This document shows, one piece after another, positions 27,849 to 36,249 of a stretch of DNA of 64,000 bases. The DNA is taken from assembly GCF_013004595.1 (NCBI RefSeq), contig NZ_JABEMC010000001.1, positions 372,001 to 436,000 of the forward strand. Reading direction: 5' to 3'. This DNA is from Brevibacterium luteolum. Lineage in GTDB: Bacteria > Actinomycetota > Actinomycetes > Actinomycetales > Brevibacteriaceae. Positions within the stretch are counted from its first letter, which is position 1. Each line of letters starts with the position of its first letter. Made by a program: the position numbers and the translations under genes. The notes under the pieces are model-generated. The model was given only the letters and a program-made list of their open reading frames with translations, did not search any database and had not been told where the DNA came from.

Positions 27849-28247
27849 ATGACAATGACTGATCCCGTCGCAGACATGCTTACGCGTCTGCGCAACGCCA
27901 ACTCGGCGTATCACGAGGATGTCAGCATGCCGTACAGCAAGCTGAAGTCCAGCATCGCCGAGATCCTCAAGGCAGAGGGCTTCATCGCAGACTGGAGCGT
28001 CGAAGACGCCGAGGTCGGCAAGAAGCTCATGCTCGACCTGAAGTTCGGTCCGAACCGTGAGCGTTCGATCGCCGGTCTGCGCCGCATCTCGAAGCCGGGT
28101 CTGCGGGTCTACGCCAAGTCCACCAACCTCCCGAAGGTCCTCGGTGGTCTGGGCATCGCGATCCTGTCGACCTCCTCGGGTCTGCTCACTGACAAGCAAG
28201 CCGCAAAGAAGGGCGTGGGCGGAGAAGTCCTCGCCTACGTCTGGTAA
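27849..28247 (+). CDS. rpsH: 30S ribosomal protein S8
   Basis: 132 residues. [27 protein letters not shown] and [26 protein letters not shown] end. ATG at 27849, with a second ATG two codons on. In E. coli S8 is the spc operon autoregulator; no equivalent site is evident here. rpsN is missing between it and rplE. Confidence 0.97.
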   Translation: MTMTDPVADMLTRLRNANSAYHEDVSMPYSKLKSSIAEILKAEGFIADWSVEDAEVGKKLMLDLKFGPNRERSIAGLRRISKPGLRVYAKSTNLPKVLGGLGIAILSTSSGLLTDKQAAKKGVGGEVLAYVW

Positions 28248-28264
28248 GGGAAGGAGAGCAAGCA

Positions 28265-28801
28265 ATGTCACGTATTGGCAAGCAGCCGATCTCCGTTCCG
28301 TCTGGTGTTGAGGTCAACATCAACGGCCCCGAGCTCGACGTCAAGGGACCGAAGGGCAACCTCTCGGTCACCATCCCGGAGCCTATCTCGGTGAAGCTCG
28401 ACGACGGCACGCTGACCGTCGAGCGCCCCAACGATGAGCGCGAGTCCCGTGCCCTGCACGGCCTGACCCGCACCCTGATCAACAATCAGATCATCGGCGT
28501 CACCGAGGGCTACTCCAAGCAGCTCGAGATCGTCGGCACCGGTTACCGTGTGCAGGCCAAGGGCCAGAACCTCGAGTTCTCCCTCGGCTACAGCCACACG
28601 ATCACCTTCGAACCGCCGGAGGGCATCACCTTCCAGGTCGAGGGATCGAACAAGGTGACCGTCACCGGCATCGACAAGCAGCTCGTCGGAGAGACCGCAG
28701 CGAACATCCGCAAGCTGCGCAAGCCGGAGCCCTACAAGGGCAAGGGCGTGCGCTACGCCGGCGAACAGATTCGCCGCAAGGTTGGAAAGGCTGGTAAGTA
28801 A
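28265..28801 (+). CDS. rplF: 50S ribosomal protein L6
   Basis: 178 residues. [17 protein letters not shown] start and the C-terminal [25 protein letters not shown]. Located at the factor-binding site near the sarcin-ricin loop. AAGGAGAG precedes the ATG. Confidence 0.97.
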   Translation: MSRIGKQPISVPSGVEVNINGPELDVKGPKGNLSVTIPEPISVKLDDGTLTVERPNDERESRALHGLTRTLINNQIIGVTEGYSKQLEIVGTGYRVQAKGQNLEFSLGYSHTITFEPPEGITFQVEGSNKVTVTGIDKQLVGETAANIRKLRKPEPYKGKGVRYAGEQIRRKVGKAGK

Positions 28802-28803
28802 TC

Positions 28804-29184
28804 ATGGCCTTCGGAATGAAGAAGAGCTACGGCAAGGGCAAGGCTGCCGCTCGTGCCCGCCGCCACGCTCGCCTGCGCAAGCACATCTCCGGCACCGCCG
28901 AACGTCCGCGCCTCGTCGTGAACCGTTCGTCGCGGCACATGTTCGTCCAGGTCGTCGACGACTCCGTCGGCAAGACGCTCGCCTCGGCCTCGACCATGGA
29001 AGCCGATCTGCGCGCATCGAGCGACGACAAGACCGCAAAGGCTCGCAAGGTTGGCGAACTCGTCGCCGAGCGTGCGAAAGCAGCCGGTATCGAGGCTGTC
29101 GTGTTCGACCGTGGCGGCAACGCCTACCACGGTCGCGTGGCAGCGATCGCCGAGGGTGCCCGTGAAGGAGGACTGTCCCTGTGA
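28804..29184 (+). CDS. rplR: 50S ribosomal protein L18
   Basis: 126 residues. [35 protein letters not shown], typical 5S rRNA-binding protein, ending [17 protein letters not shown]. Starts 2 nt after rplF and overlaps rpsE by 4 nt. Confidence 0.97.
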   Translation: MAFGMKKSYGKGKAAARARRHARLRKHISGTAERPRLVVNRSSRHMFVQVVDDSVGKTLASASTMEADLRASSDDKTAKARKVGELVAERAKAAGIEAVVFDRGGNAYHGRVAAIAEGAREGGLSL

Positions 29185-29840
29185 GCACTGAAGAGAACAA
29201 GGACCAGCAGGTCACCAGCACCGAGAACGCCCCGAAGCAGGACGATCAGCGCGGCCGTGGCCGCGGTCGTGGTCGCGGTGAAGGCGGCGGACGTCGCGGC
29301 GGTCGTGGAGACCGTGACGACAAGAACCAGTTCATCGAGCACGTCGTGACCATCAACCGTGTGTCGAAGGTCGTCAAGGGCGGACGTCGTTTCTCGTTCA
29401 CCGCTCTCGTCGTCGTCGGCGACGGTGACGGCATGGTCGGCATGGGCTACGGCAAGGCGAAGGAAGTTCCCGCGGCCATTGCCAAGGGTGTCGAGGAGGC
29501 GAAGAAGAACTTCTTCCGCGTCCCGCGCATCCAGAAGACCATCCCGCACCCGGTGCAGGGCGAAGACGCCGCTGGCGTCGTCCTCCTGCGTCCGGCCGCA
29601 CCGGGTACCGGTGTGATCGCCGGTGGTCCGGTCCGCGCCGTCCTCGACTGCGCAGGCATCCACGACATCCTCTCGAAGTCCCTGGGCTCGGCCAACGCGA
29701 TCAACATCGTGCACGCGGCCATCGCAGCCCTCAAGGGCCTCGAGCGTCCTGAGGAAGTGGCAGCACGCCGCGGACTCCCGGTCGACGAAGTTGCACCGCA
29801 CGCCATGCTGCGGGCTGCTGAAAGCGGGGCGAACGCGTAA
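29181..29840 (+). CDS. rpsE: 30S ribosomal protein S5 with RG-rich N-terminus
   Basis: 219 residues. The first 50 residues are low complexity; about residues 22-46 alternate Arg and Gly. The double-stranded RNA-binding core starts at [23 protein letters not shown], followed by [18 protein letters not shown] start overlapping rplR with AGGAGG upstream. S5 sits at the mRNA entry and the decoding site; together with the S3 tail this places two RG-rich extensions at the same ribosome location. Confidence 0.97.
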   Translation: MSTEENKDQQVTSTENAPKQDDQRGRGRGRGRGEGGGRRGGRGDRDDKNQFIEHVVTINRVSKVVKGGRRFSFTALVVVGDGDGMVGMGYGKAKEVPAAIAKGVEEAKKNFFRVPRIQKTIPHPVQGEDAAGVVLLRPAAPGTGVIAGGPVRAVLDCAGIHDILSKSLGSANAINIVHAAIAALKGLERPEEVAARRGLPVDEVAPHAMLRAAESGANA

Positions 29841-30022
29841 TGGCACAGCTGAAGATTACCCAGGTCAAATCGACAATCGGTGGCAAGCAGAACCAGCGCG
29901 ATACGCTGCGGACCCTCGGTCTCAAGCGGATCAACGATTCTGTCACGCGTGAGGACAGCCCGGAAGTCCGCGGCATGGTCAACACCGTGCGCCACCTGGT
30001 CACATGTGAAGAGGTGGACTGA
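29840..30022 (+). CDS. rpmD: 50S ribosomal protein L30
   Basis: 60 residues, standard. [31 protein letters not shown] with the conserved end [14 protein letters not shown] overlaps the rpsE stop by one base. Confidence 0.97.
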   Translation: MAQLKITQVKSTIGGKQNQRDTLRTLGLKRINDSVTREDSPEVRGMVNTVRHLVTCEEVD

Positions 30023-30023
30023 A

Positions 30024-30476
30024 ATGGCAGATGAGAAGGCACTCAAGCTCCACCATCTGCGTCCTGCTCCCGGCTCCAACACCGCCAAGACCCGCGTGGG
30101 TCGCGGTGAGGCGTCGAAGGGCAAGACCGCCGGTCGCGGCACCAAGGGCACCAAGGCCCGCTACCAGGTGCCGCACGGCTTCGAAGGTGGACAGACCCCG
30201 CTGCACATGCGCCTGCCGAAGCTGCGCGGCTTCAAGAACCCGAACAAGGTTCACTACCAGGTTGTCAATCTCGACAAGCTGTCGTCGCTCTTCCCCAACG
30301 GCGGAGACGTGACGGTTGAAGACCTCGTCGCCAAGGGCGCAGTGCGCGCCAACCAGCCGGTCAAGGTGCTCGGCACCGGAGAGATCTCCGTGGCCGTGAA
30401 CATCACCGCTGACAAGTTCTCCGGCTCTGCAGCCGAGAAGATCGCAGCGGCCGGCGGCTCGACCACGACGCGCTGA
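30024..30476 (+). CDS. rplO: 50S ribosomal protein L15
   Basis: 150 residues. [36 protein letters not shown] then [18 protein letters not shown], typical. Starts 1 nt after rpmD. Last gene before a strong terminator that separates it from secY. Confidence 0.97.
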   Translation: MADEKALKLHHLRPAPGSNTAKTRVGRGEASKGKTAGRGTKGTKARYQVPHGFEGGQTPLHMRLPKLRGFKNPNKVHYQVVNLDKLSSLFPNGGDVTVEDLVAKGAVRANQPVKVLGTGEISVAVNITADKFSGSAAEKIAAAGGSTTTR

Positions 30477-30516
30477 GGATCCGTCCTCACCGTCTGAAGA
30501 GCCACGCTCTGAGATG

Positions 30517-30551
30517 AAGAGGGAGGTCCGCCCCGTGCGGGCCTCCCTCTT
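30517..30551 (+). terminator. S10/spc terminator after rplO
   Basis: 15-bp stem with a single G-U pair and a 5-nt loop, then TGTCGTCT. The strongest hairpin of the ribosomal region. Confidence 0.8.
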
Positions 30552-30609
30552 GTCGTCTCCGACCACGGCAGCCGAGCCCTGTCTCCGCGCCGAAATTCTC
30601 GCTTTCCGA

Positions 30610-30640
30610 TTGCTCTCTGGCAGGCGAGTCCTGATAAGGT
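30610..30640 (+). promoter_or_regulatory. secY promoter
   Basis: TTGCTC (30610-30615), 19-bp spacer and an extended -10, TGATAAGGT (30632-30640). Just downstream of the rplO terminator, so secY-adk-map is a separate unit. Confidence 0.55.
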
Positions 30641-30732
30641 CGGTCAGGTACTAAATGACTTGAACGTATTCTCGGGCCCGTGAGCAGCCACCGCTGCCTG
30701 CCTGCCCGAGGTGAAGATCCCCAGGAGGACGC

Positions 30733-32034
<1,302 letters not shown>

Positions 32035-32064
32035 TCGCCGGGGCTGCGGCGCCCGCCCGGGCTG

Positions 32065-32079
32065 CCGTGCCCGAGGCGG
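32065..32079 (-). repeat. dispersed 15-bp motif, copy 5
   Basis: CCGTGCCCGAGGCGG in the secY-adk spacer. Confidence 0.6.
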
Positions 32080-32125
32080 TGGGCGCCCAGGTGCCCCGCC
32101 GCCGGACCGGCCGGCTGGCCGGTCG

Positions 32126-32131
32126 TAGAAT
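32126..32131 (+). promoter_or_regulatory. possible internal -10 before adk
   Basis: TAGAAT, 28 nt before the adk start; no good -35, so a secondary promoter at best. Confidence 0.3.
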
Positions 32132-32159
32132 GGGGGCACACTCCTATGAAAGGAAGCAC

Positions 32160-32729
32160 ATGAGCGTACGCATCATCCTCATCGGCCCGCCCGGTGCCGG
32201 CAAAGGCACCCAGGCCGCCAAGCTGAGCGAGAAGCTCGGCATCCCGGCGATCTCGACCGGTGACATCTTCCGCGCCAACGTCGCCGGAGAGACCGAACTC
32301 GGCAAGACCGCCAAGCGGTACATGGACGCTGGCGAGTACGTGCCCGACGAGGTCACCAACTCGATGGTCCAGGACCGTCTCGGACAGGATGATGCGCAGG
32401 CCGGCTTCCTGCTCGACGGCTACCCGCGCACCGAGGCGCAGGTCGCCGAACTCGACCGCATCCTCGAGGGCATGGGGGAGAAGCTCGACCACGTCGTCGA
32501 GCTCACCGCCGACACCGACGAGGTCGTCGAGCGTCTGCTCGCCCGCGCCCAGCTGCAGGGCCGCAGTGACGACACCGAAGACGTCATCCGCCATCGCCTC
32601 GATGTCTACGCCGAGCAGACCCAGCCGCTGACTGACATCTACGCTGAGCGCGGCCTGCTGCGCCAGGTCGACGGACTCGGCGAAGTCGACGCCATCACCG
32701 ACCGCATCATCAAGGCCATCGACACCTGA
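32160..32729 (+). CDS. adk: adenylate kinase
   Basis: 189 residues. Converts AMP + ATP to 2 ADP. P-loop GPPGAGKGTQ (9-18), STGDIFRANV, LLDGYPRT and a short LID (about 127-140) without cysteines, i.e. the short, zinc-free form usual in actinobacteria. ATG at 32160 with GAAAGGAAG upstream. Coupled to map (TGATG). Confidence 0.97.
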   Translation: MSVRIILIGPPGAGKGTQAAKLSEKLGIPAISTGDIFRANVAGETELGKTAKRYMDAGEYVPDEVTNSMVQDRLGQDDAQAGFLLDGYPRTEAQVAELDRILEGMGEKLDHVVELTADTDEVVERLLARAQLQGRSDDTEDVIRHRLDVYAEQTQPLTDIYAERGLLRQVDGLGEVDAITDRIIKAIDT

Positions 32730-33601
32730 TGTTCGGACCGCGCCTGGAGCTCAAGACCCCGGCACAGATCAAGACCATGCGCAAGGCTGGTCTCGTCACA
32801 CGGGCGGCCCTGGAGGCCGCCCGTGCGGCGTGTGTGCCCGGTGCCACCACCGCCGATGTCGACGCCGCCGGTGCCCGCGCGATCGCCGAGGCCGGCGCGC
32901 GCTCGAACTTCAAGGGTTATCACGGCTTCCCCGGCACGCTGTGCGTGTCGGTCAATGAGGAGATCGTCCACGGCATCCCCGGCGGCCGGGTGCTCGAAGC
33001 CGGCGACATCGTCTCGATCGATGGGGGCGCGATCGTCGGCGGATTCCACGGCGACTCTGCGATGACGGTCTTCGTCGGCGGCGAAGAGGCTGCCAGTGCC
33101 GAGGACCGGGAGCTCTCCCGGGTCACCGAGGCATCCATGTGGGCAGGCATCGCCGCCTTTGCCACTGCCGCCCGCGTCGGGGAGATCGGTGCCGCGATCG
33201 AGGAGACCGTCGACGATCTCGGCAGCGCAGCCGCCCTGAGCGAATCGCTCGGCACACAGCGCTCGCGTGGCTTCGGTCTCATCATGGAGTACACCGGCCA
33301 CGGCATCGGATCCCAGATGCACATGGAGCCCGAAGTGCTCAACTACGCAGCCAAGCAGCTCGGCCCCAAGATCAAGCCCGGACTCGTGCTGTGCATCGAG
33401 CCGATGCTCACCGCCGGTTCTGCTGCCACCGAGGTGCTGGACGACGACTGGACCGTCGTGACGAAGGACGGCTCGCACGCCTCGCACTGGGAGCACGCCG
33501 TCGCCCGGCACTCGAAGGGCATCTGGGTGCTCACCGCACCCGACGGGGGAGCAGCGGGACTGGCGCCCTACGGCATCACCCCGGTGCCGCTGGAGGACTG
33601 A
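32729..33601 (+). CDS. map: type I methionine aminopeptidase
   Basis: 290 residues. Removes initiator Met from nascent proteins. Pita-bread fold with metal ligands in SIDGGA, HGDSAMT, YTGHGIGSQMH, CIEPML and HWEHAVA. Slightly longer than the usual 255-285. ATG overlaps the adk stop. Ends the secY operon. Confidence 0.96.
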   Translation: MFGPRLELKTPAQIKTMRKAGLVTRAALEAARAACVPGATTADVDAAGARAIAEAGARSNFKGYHGFPGTLCVSVNEEIVHGIPGGRVLEAGDIVSIDGGAIVGGFHGDSAMTVFVGGEEAASAEDRELSRVTEASMWAGIAAFATAARVGEIGAAIEETVDDLGSAAALSESLGTQRSRGFGLIMEYTGHGIGSQMHMEPEVLNYAAKQLGPKIKPGLVLCIEPMLTAGSAATEVLDDDWTVVTKDGSHASHWEHAVARHSKGIWVLTAPDGGAAGLAPYGITPVPLED

Positions 33602-33628
33602 GACCGGCGCCGCCGTGAGGCATCACCA

Positions 33629-33662
33629 GCTGGCCGACATGACCGGCTGGCCGACGTGACCG
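33629..33662 (+). repeat. 17-bp tandem duplication
   Basis: GCTGGCCGACATGACCG followed directly by GCTGGCCGACGTGACCG, one mismatch, between the convergent map and small membrane protein genes. Confidence 0.7.
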
Positions 33663-33676
33663 GCTAGCTGCACCGC

Positions 33677-33955
33677 TCAGCCGGCTGCGGGACGCCGCGC
33701 AGCAGCCTGCTCGTCTGCAGCCGGTGCTGACTTGTCGACAACTCCGCCGCCGACATAGGTGCCGAGGTACGTGCCGCCGAATGTCAGCAGTCCCAGGCCG
33801 AGCATCCAGAACACCGTCTGCTCGATGCCGTATCCGATGATCATGAAGATCGCGAACGTGATCACCAGCGTGATCGACGTGGCCATGATCGCCATGCTCG
33901 CGGCGTGCTGAGACTTGTACATCGCTGTCTGTGCTTTGGGATTGACCGTCACCAT
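33677..33955 (-). CDS. small two-helix membrane protein, unknown function
   Basis: 92 residues from the ATG at 33955, preceded by GAGGAGA at a proper distance. Two membrane helices (about residues 20-42 and 47-70), short polar N-terminus, Ala/Arg-rich tail. Glycines in the second helix (LLTFGGTYLGTYVGGG) suggest tight packing. No family recognised. Divergent from the PaaX-like pseudogene, convergent with map. Confidence 0.7.
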   Translation of the reverse strand: MVTVNPKAQTAMYKSQHAASMAIMATSITLVITFAIFMIIGYGIEQTVFWMLGLGLLTFGGTYLGTYVGGGVVDKSAPAADEQAAARRPAAG

Positions 33956-34051
33956 GCCGATTCTTCTCCTCAAATACCCGAAACATCTGTGATTCCACCG
34001 TAGGGTGAGGGAAAGCTCAGTGGCTAAGACGTCCCGAATCGGAGCAGAACT

Positions 34052-34927
34052 GTGGCGCATGAGCGTTATCGCGTGACCCGAGCAGGATTCGATGTGGTGT
34101 CGGTGTTCGGCAGCCTCAGCGCTGCAGCCGGGCCCGGCACTGTGATCACTGCTGTACTTACAGAGCGCGGCTGGACGGCATCGAACGTCCGCAACCAGGT
34201 CACCCGGCTGCTTGAGCGCGGCGTGCTCACGGCCGAACGGGCCGGCCGCCACGCCGTCTACCGGCTGGCTCCGGCGATCGCCCGTCGATTCAACTCGATC
34301 CGCGGCTGTGCCGAAACACCGGCCTAAGACGGGTACTTCTATGCGATCTTCTACTCGATTCCAGAGACCGAACGCGGACTGCGGGACCGGCTGCTCTACG
34401 CAGCTCGGTACGGGGAGTTCCATCTGCTGCGTCCCGGTGTGCTCATCGGCCTGTCCGACAGCGCGGACTTCGTCCTCGGCACCACTGGTGAGGCGAGCCC
34501 GGACAGCTGGATGATCACCGGGCGGGTGACGCCGGCGGATCTGTCAGAGGCGCGCCGGATGGCGGCGATCGCGTTCGACCTCGCCGATATGTGGAAGCGC
34601 ATCGGAGAGCTGCGCGGAGACGTCGCCAAGGTCGTCGGCGACGAGGCGTGCTCCGGCAACCGCTACTTCGATGTCTTCTACCGCGCATCGAGCGAGTTCA
34701 TGCAGCTGCCCCACCTGCCTGCCGAGCTCGTCGATGGTCCGCGCCCCGAGCAGGAGCTCGGCGCACTCATGAGCCAGCTCCTCGACGTCTTCGGCCGACG
34801 CTACTTAGCCGACTGCCAGAAGGCGGCCCAGCAGGCGTCGGGCGCTGACCTCATCGAATACGTGCCGTGGGGTGAGCCGATCAGCGCGGCTGACAGGCCT
34901 TCGCAACCCGTTCGACAATCTCGGTGA
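34052..34927 (+). pseudogene. PaaX-family transcriptional regulator, interrupted by an in-frame stop
   Basis: One continuous reading frame carries both halves of a PaaX-like regulator, broken by TAA at 34325-34327. The first part (GTG at 34052, GGAG upstream, 91 residues) holds the winged helix: GWTASNVRNQVTRLLERGVL then AGRHAVYRLA. Directly after the stop the frame reads DGYFYAIFYSIPETERGLRDRL and RYGEFHLLRPGVLIGL, the usual PaaX middle domain, and then the C-terminal domain with QLPHLPAEL. Without the stop it would be about 291 residues, normal for the family. Either a true nonsense mutation, a sequencing error, or readthrough; both halves show no other damage. The 3' end overlaps the convergent lyase gene by 47 nt. 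Confidence 0.75.
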
Positions 34928-36026
34928 GGATCGCGGCGGTCGTCGCCATGTTCACGCGCACGCAGCCAGCACCCACACGGCCGCACTCCTGGCCGTTGGT
35001 CAGCGCGACCTTCGCGTGCTCGCGCAGGAATGCTGCAGCGTCCTCGCCGATGTCGTAGGCGCGCAGGTCGAGCCACGCGATGTAGGTGCCCTGCGGCACA
35101 AGGTAAGACGCCTTCGGCAGATGCGTGTCCACCAGCTCGGCCATGAGCTTGCGGTTGCCGTCGAGGTAGTCGATGAACCGGCCGAGCCATTCGTCACCGT
35201 CGCGGTAGGCCGCTGTCGTGGCCACCAGTCCCGGGTTCGCTGCGGCACCGGAGACGAAGCGCGCCCGATCCCGGTAGACATCCCGGTCCTCGGGGTTGGT
35301 GAAGAGCACCTGCGCGCATTTGAGCCCGGGGATGTTGAAGGCCTTCGAGCACGAGGTTGCGGTGATCGTGTGCCGGCCCGCCGCCTCGGACACGGTGGCG
35401 TAGGGAACGTGCTGCAGGCCGTCGAAGACGAGCGGGGCATGGATCTCATCGGAGAACACGCGCGCGTCGTTCTTCTCGATGAGCTCAGCGATCCGCTCGT
35501 GCTCAGCACGCGTGTAGACCTTGCCGACCGGGTTGTGCGGATTGCAGTGCAGGAACACGGCACCGGGTTCGAGAGCGGCGTCGAGGGCGTCGAAGTCGAT
35601 CTCCCAGGCGTCGGCCGTGCGGATGAGCGGCACCTCGCGCACCAGGCGGCCGCGCGTGGCCGGGGCGATGAAGAACGGCATGTATGCCGGCGTCAGCAGG
35701 ACGACCGGGGCCTCCGGCGGCGCGAACAGATCGAGGGTGGCCAGGAGTGCCGAGAGGACATCGGGTGCGAAGTCGATGTCGCTGGGGGAGATGTCCCAGC
35801 CGTAGCGGCGGGCGTGGAACTCAGCGGTGGCCTGACGGGCTTCAGCGTGCATCGCCTGGGGAGCGTAGGTGAAGAGCTCCTTGGCGGTCAGCTCCTCGAG
35901 CGCATCGTGCACACAGGGTGCCGTGCCGAAGTCGGCCTCGGCGATGAACGCCCCGAGCGTTCCGGGGAATGTCGTCCACTTGACCGATCCGCGGTCGACG
36001 AGCTCCGCGGGCGTGTATTCCTTCAC
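34881..36026 (-). CDS. MalY/PatB-type pyridoxal phosphate C-S lyase (cystathionine beta-lyase)
   Basis: 381 residues from the GTG at 36026, chosen because AGAGGA sits 8 nt upstream and homology starts at RGSVKWTTFPG; the frame stays open to 36155. Fold type I PLP enzyme: HCNPHNPVGKVYTRAE, FSDEIHAPLVF and TSCSKAFNIPGLKCAQ, whose Lys binds PLP. Members split cystathionine or other cysteine conjugates to pyruvate, ammonia and a thiol; such enzymes produce volatile sulfur compounds in cheese-ripening actinobacteria. Could instead be an aminotransferase. Confidence 0.85.
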   Translation of the reverse strand: MKEYTPAELVDRGSVKWTTFPGTLGAFIAEADFGTAPCVHDALEELTAKELFTYAPQAMHAEARQATAEFHARRYGWDISPSDIDFAPDVLSALLATLDLFAPPEAPVVLLTPAYMPFFIAPATRGRLVREVPLIRTADAWEIDFDALDAALEPGAVFLHCNPHNPVGKVYTRAEHERIAELIEKNDARVFSDEIHAPLVFDGLQHVPYATVSEAAGRHTITATSCSKAFNIPGLKCAQVLFTNPEDRDVYRDRARFVSGAAANPGLVATTAAYRDGDEWLGRFIDYLDGNRKLMAELVDTHLPKASYLVPQGTYIAWLDLRAYDIGEDAAAFLREHAKVALTNGQECGRVGAGCVRVNMATTAAILTEIVERVAKACQPR

Positions 36027-36236
36027 CTGATCTGTCCTCTCTTCGGCGTCATTGCCAGCATCCAGCCTAGCGCTGACTGCGCACGTGCCGAAAACGCGGA
36101 CTCCAGCCGTGGAGTCCGTCCCCAGATGCGCGGAAAACACTACTACTTTCGTCATAGATCGAGTCGCTGACCAGCGGCGATGTCCGCACCTCCAAAAAGT
36201 ATGAGAGAAAGGTCACAAATCGCACACTTTTCGCAG

Positions 36237-36242
36237 TAGGCT
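36237..36242 (+). promoter_or_regulatory. -10 element of the surface peptidase gene (leaderless)
   Basis: TAGGCT ends 7 nt before the ATG at 36250; GTCACA at 36212-36217 is a possible -35. Confidence 0.5.
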
Positions 36243-36249
36243 CTCGGGT

